Source of the DNA: Cyrtodaria siliqua
Taxonomy: Eukaryota; Mollusca; Bivalvia; Adapedonta; Hiatellidae
Assembly (NCBI GenBank): GCA_037043455.1
Contig: JAWPHD010005556.1
Coordinates: 96,921 to 160,920, forward strand
Direction: 5' to 3'
DNA length: 64,000 bases
The notes beneath the pieces are model-generated. The model saw only the letters and a list, made by a program, of their open reading frames with translations, searched no databases and was not told the origin of the DNA. Shown piece after piece: positions 56,449 to 64,000 of the stretch (position 1 is its first letter; each line of letters begins with the position of its first letter). A program made the position numbers and the translations under genes.

Positions 56449-59178
56449 GTGTAGGAAAGCTAAAGGTTACAATCAGCTAAAGGCTGCAGCTCACGTTAAA
56501 GGTTACAACATTAAAGGTTACAATATTGACCTTAAAGTTGACAGCCGACGTTAAAAGTTACAATTTTGAGGCCCGCTAAAGTTTACCCAATTAACGTTAA
56601 ACGTTACAACCTTTTGTGATCCGTTAAGTTTACAATATTCAACGCTTAATGTTACAAATTTAAGCAAGACCCCGATGACTTTTTTTTTAAGTTATTCTAT
56701 ACATTTTTGAACCATGTCTGACTAAAGACTTTAATTATAGTTGTATACATTTCCTGTTTTGTTTGTTATATACATCATAAAAGAATACTTGTTATATATA
56801 TATATATTTCAACGGACAAGTAACAGACATGTGGTCAATGAATACAGGTTTAATTTGAATCAATTAAAATTTTATGTAACATAGTTCTTGAATAAAAGCA
56901 ATTTAAATCGACTTCGAGAGCATTTATATATATATATAACATTTGTGAACTACCAAGGACAGACAACCTTCGGACGAACTACGGCAGGGCGCCTAGCTAT
57001 GACCAGATACACAGAAATCAAGCGTATGAATTCACTCCTTAAAAAAGGTAGCTGCAACACACGTTGATGAACTGTATCTCTACATCATAACACGCTCGTC
57101 TGGAGGCACAATTAACATATAGACGCATACAGGGAGAGAATTTATATATATATAAAAACAATTATATGATGTATATAACAAACAAGAGGCCCAAGAGGGC
57201 CTGTGGACGCTCTACTGGCTAATATGGCTCTCATGACATCAATGAAGCGACTAACTATCGTCTTAAAGAGGCAACATATAGCATTTTTAACTAAATCAAG
57301 AGCCATAACTCCGCCATTACTGGTCCGATCTGGTTTTCCAAGTTGGCCAGTAGAGATAATAAAAATTTAAAAAATCAAAAAAAAATCAAAAAATTTAAAA
57401 TTTAAAAACAAGATATAAAAAAATTAATAAAAAAAATAAAAAAAATAAAATAAAAAATTAAATTAAAAAAATTAATGTAAAACTGTGACCCCCGGGGCGG
57501 GGCCAGATGCGACCCCAGGGTCATCATTTGAACAAAATTGGTAAAGGACCAACAGCAAAATATTAAACCTCTGGCTCTTGCAGTTTCAGAGAAGAAGAGT
57601 TTTTAAGTTTTTCCCTATATATGTCTATATAAAACATGTGACCCTTGGGGCGGGGCCAAATGTGACCCCAGGGTCATCATTTGAACAAACTTGTTAAAGG
57701 ACCATAAGCTTATAATAAATGTAAAATATCAAACCTCTGGCTCTTGTAGTTTCCGAGAAGAAGATTTAAAAAAAAAAAATCCTATATAAGTCTATGTAAA
57801 ACTGTGACCCTCGGGCGGGGACAAATTTGACCCCAGGGTCACCATTTAAACAAACTTAGTAGAGGACCATAAACTGATGCTACATGTAATACATGAGAGC
57901 TCTGCGCCATGTGGTTCCAGAGAAGAAGATTTGTTTTAGTTTTTCCCTATACAAGCCTGGTTCCAGAGAAGTAGAATTTTTTCAGTTTTTCCCTATACAA
58001 GCCTATGTAAAACTGTGACCCCCGGGTTGGGGCCAAATGTGACCCCTGGGTCACCATTTGAACAAACTTGGTAGAGGACCACAAGCTTATAGCAAATGCA
58101 AAATATTAAACCTCTGGCTCTTGCAGTTTCAGAGAAGAAGATTGTTTAAGTTTTTCCCTATACATGTCTATATAAAACATGTGACCCTTGGGGCGGGGCC
58201 AAATGTGACCCCAGGGTCACCATTTGAACAAACTTGGTAAAAGACCATAAGCTTATAGTAAATGCAAAATATCAAACCTCCGGCTGTTGTAGTTTCCGAG
58301 AAGAAGATTTTTTAAAAAAAAATTCTATATAAGTCTTTGTAAAACTGTGACCCTCGGGGCGGGGACAAATTTGACCCCAGGGTCACCATTTGAACAATCT
58401 TAGTAGAGGACCATAAGGTGATGATACATGTAATACATGAGAGCTCTGTGCCTTGTGGTTTCAGAGAAGAAGATTTTTAAAAGTTTTTTCCTATATGTCT
58501 ATATGAAAAACATGCAAAACCTCAATTTACAAACATTGGACCCCCGGGGCACGGCCATTTTTGACCCCGGGGACTTTATTTGAACAAACTTGATAATCTA
58601 GGCGTTGGCGATCATTTTAAAAGAAAAACTGTTGAAATCTGTCCAGCGGTTTTGGAGAAGAAGATTTTTTAAGGTTTCGACCATATATGGTAATGGCAGC
58701 CATCTTGGATGTAGCGCTGACCTAATTTTAACAAATCTAAAAAGCATTTATCTAAGGATCATTCATGTGAAGTTTGGTCAAAATTAGCCAAGCGGTTTCT
58801 GAGGAGAAGTCGTTTGAAGAAAAGTTAACGGACGACAGACGGACGACGCACGACGGACAACACAGCGTCCCATAAGCTCTGCTGGCCCTTGGCCAGTAGA
58901 GCTAACAAAACAGGAAAGGCTTTAGTCAGACATAGTTCACCAATGTATAGAATAATTAATAAATAAAAATCATCCGGTCATTGCTTAAATGTGTAATGTT
59001 AAGCGTTGAATATTGTACCCTTTAGCAGGTCACAGAAGGTTGTAACTTAAACGTTGTAAACTTTAGTGGGCCTCAAAATTGTAACTTTTAACGTCGGCTG
59101 TAAACTTTAGCGTCATTTTTTTAACCTTAACGCGAGTTGTAACATTTAGGCGATTGTAACCTTTAGCGTTCCTACATA
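56449..59178. mobile_element. 2.7-kb element with repeat-built inverted ends
   Basis: TGTAGGAAAGCTAAAGGTTAC at the left and its complement at the right begin inverted ends of about 230 bp (56455-56680 against 58976-59172). Each end is made of repeated GTTAAAGGTTACAA-like words. Between them is the long AGAGGCCC-family copy. The target duplication could not be settled. Confidence 0.65.
57181..58908 (+). repeat. long AGAGGCCC-family copy with internal tandem units
   Basis: Starts AACAAGAGGCCCAAGAGGGCC and ends TGGCCCTTGGCCAGTAGAGC after CGGACGACAGACGGACGACG. In between are six or seven units of 150-200 bp: GTGACCCCCGGGGCGGGGCC, GACCCCAGGGTCACCATTTG, AACAAACTTGGTAAAGGACC, TTTCAGAGAAGAAGATTTT. 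Shorter fragments of the family lie at 7380, 15090 and 27820. Open frames at 58058 and 58605 belong to it. Confidence 0.8.
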
Positions 59179-59706
59179 AGTCCAATCGTCTTTGGAGAGT
59201 TATATAAACAAAAACCAACATTCCGTCAATGGTCATAATCATGACATGGTGACCTACCTTTAGGATGTATGTGTATTATTTGTTTATTGTCTATGTGTAT
59301 TTAAATATACTCCTTACAGAGGTACCTCTAACAGGATTTGAGAAACAGAAATAACTCAAAAGGTTAACCACAGATGAATCAGAATTATGAAGAGTAAGAG
59401 AATGTCAACTCGTCTATGGTGTCATACGTTTGGTTTGAACATGCAATGCATTACATGAATGAACCTATTCACTTTGAAGAGTGTGTTGCCAATCGTGATT
59501 AATGAAGGTAATTGCGAAATATATTTTTATACAAATACATATACTTTCACAACTGTAAAAGTAGATTTAGGTTGGTCATGGTTTTCTAATATGGATGTTA
59601 ATATGTATGTAAATATGGATTTTGAAAAGTGTTTTCAAAATGGCTAACACTTGAGAAACAAACGTAATTTGACAGGTTAACCTGCAAAACGCAAACCTAA
59701 ACCAGC

Positions 59707-59925
59707 GCTGCTTACTACTACTACTACTACTACTACTGCTACTACTACTACTACTACTACTACTACTGCTACTACTGCTACTACTATTAATACTATTAAT
59801 ACTGCTATTACTGCTACTGTTATTACTACTGCTGCTATTACTGCTGCTGCTACTGCTGCTGTTGCTACGGTTGCTGCTACCGCTGCTAATGCTGCTGCTA
59901 CTACTGCTGCTACTGCTACTACGGA
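59707..59925 (+). repeat. ACT / GCT trinucleotide tract
   Basis: Mostly ACT repeats at the left passing to GCT-rich mixed repeats at the right, with interruptions. Intronic to Gene B. Confidence 0.95.
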
Positions 59926-60366
59926 TACGAATGGCTACTGTAATATTATATGAAGCCGAATGTACAGGAACATTAATAGCACTTGAAATGTGCTAAACAC
60001 ATAAGAAAAACACTGTTAAGTTATGGCAATAATGTGAGAACATGTCAAGGTAAGAGCTAATTATTGTATGTTCAGTGGTAGCTCGTTCTACTATGGTATG
60101 GTTCTTTGGAAGTAGGTAGGTGATAGTTATGACACTAAATTCAGATTTTAGATAGAAACTTTATTTTTTTATAAATTTTGTAGTGCAAAATAGGTAATTT
60201 TCCTTCGATATTGTCAGGTTGGACATTAACAGTTTATTGTATCTTTTGAGTTTTACCATTTATATATTATACATTTTTGTCCAGAATAGTACGTATAGAT
60301 ACATATTCAGTTAAAAGGAAAGCAATAAAGGGGTTTAACCCCACAATTAATATATAAAATGCTTAC

Positions 60367-60495
60367 GCTGTGTCGGCTATATCGGCTCGAACGTCAGCCA
60401 AGGTGCCTGCAATATGGGTGTTTAGGTGAAACTGGACATCAGCTGCGTTCGCAAATCGAAGAAGTCCCACTCGTGCCACATCGAATAACGGTAAG
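60367..60495 (-). CDS. Gene B exon: vWA beta strand region
   Basis: Acceptor CATTTTCATTAAG ends at 60496; donor ACAGC/GTAAGC. 129 bp, phases match both neighbours. Reads LPLFDVARVGLLRFANAADV and QFHLNTHIAGTLADVRADIA, the RVGLLRF strand and following helix of a vWA domain. The opposite strand is open too (60359-60592) but is a shadow. Confidence 0.88.
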
Positions 60496-62041
60496 CTTAA
60501 TGAAAATGGACGTAATTAGTAGATACCACACGTTCAATTTCAATCAAATGGTATTAATATTTTTATTTTTTACCTCAACTTATTTCACTTGATGATGTCA
60601 AATAATTATGAAATTTGCAGTTAAAATAGTATTACCTTTAAAACAGGAATTTCTTTTCGGTAAAAACGCGCTACTAACAGGATTAACGTTCCGCTGTTTT
60701 GTTTTTTTGTTGTGCTGAGTGCAATGTTATGCAGTATACTTGTTAACGTCTCCAAAATGCAGTTTGTAACTGTCTCAATAAAACCAGGATAAACTCTCCA
60801 ATGCGTAGTTTGTAACTGTCCTCAAAACAACAACTACCAGGGTTAACTCTCTAATATGCAGTTTTGTAACTGTCCTCAATAAAACCAGGGGTAACCCTGC
60901 AATGCTTAGTTTGTCTCCGTTCGTTGGAAACAAACCGGATTAAAGTCGCTAATGACCATTTGGTCACATTGTCCATTGCGAACACCAAACCATGGATTGA
61001 CTGGCATCGTGTAAATCGTATACTGAAAGGAAATAGAAACGCAGGGTGCGTATTTCCGCTATATATTGCATATACTGCACACTTAATTCCATATATATTC
61101 CAAGGAAAACCCAAGATGTTTTGTAAAAAAAAAAGTGTAGTTAGTTAGAGAAAGAACACAACTGTGATGTTGTAGACGTTTTAATCACAGTACACGTTGT
61201 AACAAGAAATTCATAGATGCTGAAGTTCCTCTTTGAAATTTGAGCCAGTTCAGTACTGTATTGAATGTTAAGTGATTGCAACATTTAAAGCCTAAGTTTG
61301 CTCACCTGCTTGAGCCAAATGCGCATTCTGACGATAATGAAACTTTTAAGGGGTAACCATTGGTGTGTTCAGTGCTGTTTAAACCTTCTTTCTAAAGGAC
61401 AGGCCTAATGTCGCCCTGTACCATTCGATTAGCAGTAGCATATTAAACATACAATATATAGCGGAAATACGCACCCTGCGTTTTTTTTTCCTTTCAGTAT
61501 ATTTATTATTTTCTAAAATGTGTAAACAGTACACCTGTTTCATTTTAGAGCTTCTTACATAGAGATTATTTAACTACTGGGATCGATTATAGGGAAATCC
61601 TTCACGAGTGGTATACGTGTGGTGTTTTTCACGAACGAGCGCACGCGAGTGAGTGAAAAAACAAAGCACGTCTACCATCAAGTGAAGGATTACCCAATAA
61701 TCGATCCCAGCAGTTAAATAATCTATTTATTACATTTTAAATTACGTTTTTCAAACAAATATTCGCTTTATTTAACGTTATCGGCGGATGACGTCGACGT
61801 CAGCAACACTTTGTTGACGTCACGCCTCAACGTCACAACGTTAGTTTTTATTGTGTTCAGGGTTAGTTATTAATATGTAGCGATTATGAATATTCTTACA
61901 CTTGGAAATACCGATCTTTCACGCATAGAAATGTAATAAAAATCAATAATTTGCAACTCACGCTGCTCAAATATTTTCCGATAAAACTATGAATGTTACA
62001 TGTTCAATTGTATACATTTAAGAATCTATACATTGATTTAC
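60496..62041 (-). other. Gene B intron (60496-62041)
   Basis: Donor GTAAATC at 62041. Contains a repeated AATGCAGTTTGTAACTGTC-like phrase (60755-60910), an ATATATTGCATATAC...-type fragment shared in opposite orientation at about 61060 and 61455 (GCGGAAATACGCACCCTGCG), and the hairpin plus CRE block at 61559-61850. Confidence 0.75.
61559..61850. mobile_element. hairpin plus CRE block
   Basis: Hairpin 61559-61726: ATAGAGATTATTTAAC ... GGGATCGATTAT ... CCTTCACGAGTGG against its complement, loop with CGAACGAGCGCACGCGAG. About 60-120 bp right: GATGACGTCGACGTCAGC, GTTGACGTCACGCC (full CRE 61815-61822), CAACGTCACAACG. Confidence 0.7.
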
Positions 62042-62137
62042 CTTTGTACAACATTTTCCATAAATGTTTTCACCTTTTCAAATCAGTTGCACCCACGCTG
62101 TCCGAACTATCTACGATAAACACGAGGTCCACATTTT
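62042..62137 (-). CDS. Gene B exon: vWA start with MIDAS DSSDS, apparent frameshift
   Basis: Acceptor TTTATTCTCATAG ends at 62138; donor CAAAG/GTAAATC. Reads NVDLVFIVDSSDSVGATD, containing the DxSxS MIDAS motif, then meets a stop. In the next frame the expected helix follows (FEKVKTFMENVVQ) and joins the 60495 exon in phase. One T appears missing in GATTTGAAAAGG. An alternative donor at AAAAG/GTGAAA keeps phase but would drop the helix. Upstream exons, signal peptide and other domains were not found. Confidence 0.75.
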
Positions 62138-62690
62138 CTATGAGAATAAAATAATGCTGCTGATTCAGTATTTGAGTATAAATCGTTAGAAGATATATAT
62201 AATGAATATTCATTAGGAGATATTCGTTTGGAGACAACGATTAGTATATACGAGTATATAGTATACTCAGTTGCTGAAGAAACTGGACATTTGAACATTT
62301 TACTTTACCCCTATCCTCTTTATCAAGAGACAGTCCCTTAATATTAAGATTGGACCTACTGAAAAACAATGACAACATGATATATGGCAATGGAATGATA
62401 AATATTTTTGTACCAAACATGGCATGTTCATTTTGGAATTTGTCAATTTAATTCTAAAATAAACTTATACAATTAAATTGAAAGAAAACTCAGAGTCCAC
62501 TTCTTTTTGCAACTGAGTATATAACAGCTTGTTGTTGTAAACAAACATTGGCCTGAATATATAGAAATAGTTAGGTTGAAAATCGAAAAACTGATCGTTC
62601 CAAATCGATAACAAAAATCTTGCACCTTTTTATGTTACTGTCCAGTTTATTGATTAGTTGACTTGCTCATTTACTTTGTGTCACAGTGCG
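62138..62690. other. upstream of the first visible Gene B exon
   Basis: AT-rich; no further in-phase exon recognised. The gene requires at least one more 5' exon (incoming phase 1). Confidence 0.45.
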
Positions 62691-62696
62691 GACCTA

Positions 62697-63047
62697 TTGT
62701 TCCGGGCGTTTCTTACATCCAAAGGTTTTCCGACATTAACATGAGCAATTTTACAAATACGTACATACGTTATATATCATTAGAACTGGAAGTTTAGCGG
62801 TAAATAAAAATACCTTACTTTTTAAAATCGGTTGAGAAATTAATATTTTATTTTCCAATGTAAATTCCTTTATTGCAGTAGCAGCAGAAAGTTATTTATT
62901 CTCAACCTTTCTCAACCGATATTGAAAAGTTAAGTATTTTTATTTACCAACTAAAAATTTCCATTTCGCTATATTCATTTGATTTAGGTCCTAGTTGAAT
63001 TTTGTCTAAAGTCCAAAAACCTTTGCTGAAACAAGCGCCCCGAACAA
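62697..63047. mobile_element. 351-bp TTGTTCGGGGCGC-ended MITE, TA duplication
   Basis: TA at 62695-62696 and 63048-63049; ends TTGTTCCGGGCG and GAAACAAGCGCCCCGAACAA. An inner inverted repeat pairs TAAATAAAAATACCTTAC (62800) with its complement (62930-62955). Same ends as the 36535 element. Confidence 0.75.
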
Positions 63048-63077
63048 TACGTACCGTTGCGTTTGGGGTCAGTGGTT

Positions 63078-63100
63078 TATATATATATATATATATTTAT
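63078..63100 (+). repeat. TA dinucleotide repeat
   Basis: TATATATATATATATATAT run. Confidence 0.9.
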
Positions 63101-64000
63101 TTCGACATTTGAATTAAACTGTGAACCGAGAAACGGTGTTGATATTGCTTATAAATACATTGATGCCATATACATTATCTACGTATTTTCAATACGTTAT
63201 GTCCAATATCAAATAATAGATATATTCTGTAGTGGATATGTTTTGTGGGAGCTAGATACTATGTTATTCATAATGGTTAGTAGTCAGTGACAGTACGAAT
63301 GTGATACGTAACTTGTCATATGATGATGCCAGGTATTTACTGAGGACACAGTGACTTACCATTAGTAGAACTAGTAGAGTAGAATCATTACGTGACTTGT
63401 GTATTGTAGTTAGTATTGCACAATGTCCATTACCATGACGTCCATAAAGGAAATTACTTAGATGGGTGGTTAGAGTTAGGGACTTATAGATTTCTTGTTG
63501 CGGGACCACTTATTCAAGAGATCTTTTCTTTTGTCTAAACGAAAGAAAATTAGCTTAGTGTAGAAGAAATGGCAACACAAACAGATCAGTTTGCTGAAAG
63601 CTAGAGGTGGAGCTCATAATGTTGTGTCGAAAAACAGAACTGTTTAGAGATATGCATAACCATAAAGTGCGGTGCGGCAACCATAGAGGAGGAGTAGTGT
63701 TCAATGGGTGCTAGAGGTAGCAATAGTGGTAATAACCTAGGTAGACCTTTTATTTGTTGTCGTTACTTTAATGGAATCATGCTTCACATGAGTGAGGCAA
63801 GCGGTGAAAGTATCGCTGTCGTGGACAATAGGAGTGACAGTAGCAAAGTAGATAGTACTTAGGTAATCAGAACCAAGTTTTTAACAACCCATTGAGTTTC
63901 GGTAGAGGTGGTCACAACGAGGTAGAGGTAGAGGCAGAGGTAGTAATAGTGCTGTTATGTGTAAATCGATGGCGTAATGGCGAAGATCGACATTAATCTT
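63101..64000. other. no gene recognised
   Basis: AT-rich, with an AGAGGTAG-type short repeat near 63905-63945. A GTAAGTCAC donor-like site on the minus strand at about 63356 ends in the right phase for Gene B, but an in-frame stop lies 26 bases upstream, so no exon is called. Confidence 0.4.

Larger units (their letters stand above)
56332..60366 (-). other. Gene B intron (56332-60366)
   Basis: Donor GTAAGC at 60366. Contains the 2.7-kb element 56455-59172, a trinucleotide tract (59707) and AT-rich unique sequence (59930-60360). Confidence 0.8.

Noticed and set aside
57181..58908. Short plus frames as coding exons
   Set aside because: They repeat with the 150-200 bp units of an interspersed repeat also seen at 7380, 15090 and 27820.
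60359..60592. 77-codon plus frame
   Set aside because: Shadow of the minus-strand vWA exon 60367-60495, which fits splice phases and the domain.
63356..63540. Upstream exon of Gene B
   Set aside because: A good donor in the right phase exists, but an in-frame stop 26 bases upstream leaves at most an 11-base micro-exon; too weak.

Overview
The window looks like AT-rich nuclear DNA from a lophotrochozoan animal, most likely a bivalve mollusc. The grounds are spliced genes with GT-AG introns, several tRNA-derived SINE families, an L1/Tx1-like LINE, many foldback elements and MITEs, and long tandem arrays. No bacterial, organellar or viral gene set is visible. The species is an inference.

Two host genes can be assembled exon by exon, both on the minus strand. 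Gene A (37771 down to 28834) has three exons whose splice phases fit. It encodes an unrecognised protein of about 372 aa with Cys-rich repeats and two basic RKRP / TPKK blocks. Gene B (62137 down to 51226; its 5' end is not found and may lie beyond the window) encodes a von Willebrand factor A domain over four exons, with all three metal-site (MIDAS) motifs. Its first visible exon carries an apparent one-base frameshift. A weaker plus-strand exon candidate lies at 7762-7848.

Layout. 1-7.1 kb: SINEs, a 419-bp foldback, and a 4.95-kb DNA transposon (TAA target duplication) carrying a broken gene for a nuclease-like plus CXC protein. 7.1-17 kb: SINEs, foldbacks, short repeats and an octamer-rich repeat. 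17-21 kb: a TTAA-flanked element, a 44-bp minisatellite, and an element with a 10-bp duplication inserted in a SINE. 22.9-27.5 kb: a dead LINE broken by a foldback and by a SINE with an exact 11-bp duplication. 28.8-37.8 kb: Gene A, its introns filled by a nuclear-receptor-motif satellite, MITEs, a GC-rich element and a minisatellite apparently derived from its own exon 2. 39.1-46 kb: about 200 copies of a 34-bp satellite. 46-64 kb: foldbacks, TTAA elements carrying tRNA-like modules, and Gene B.

The broadest pattern is a set of long hairpins, different in sequence, each lying about 70-130 bp from a block rich in ACGTCA / TGACGTCA (CRE-like) sites. Nine full TGACGTCA palindromes were counted by eye, against roughly one expected.
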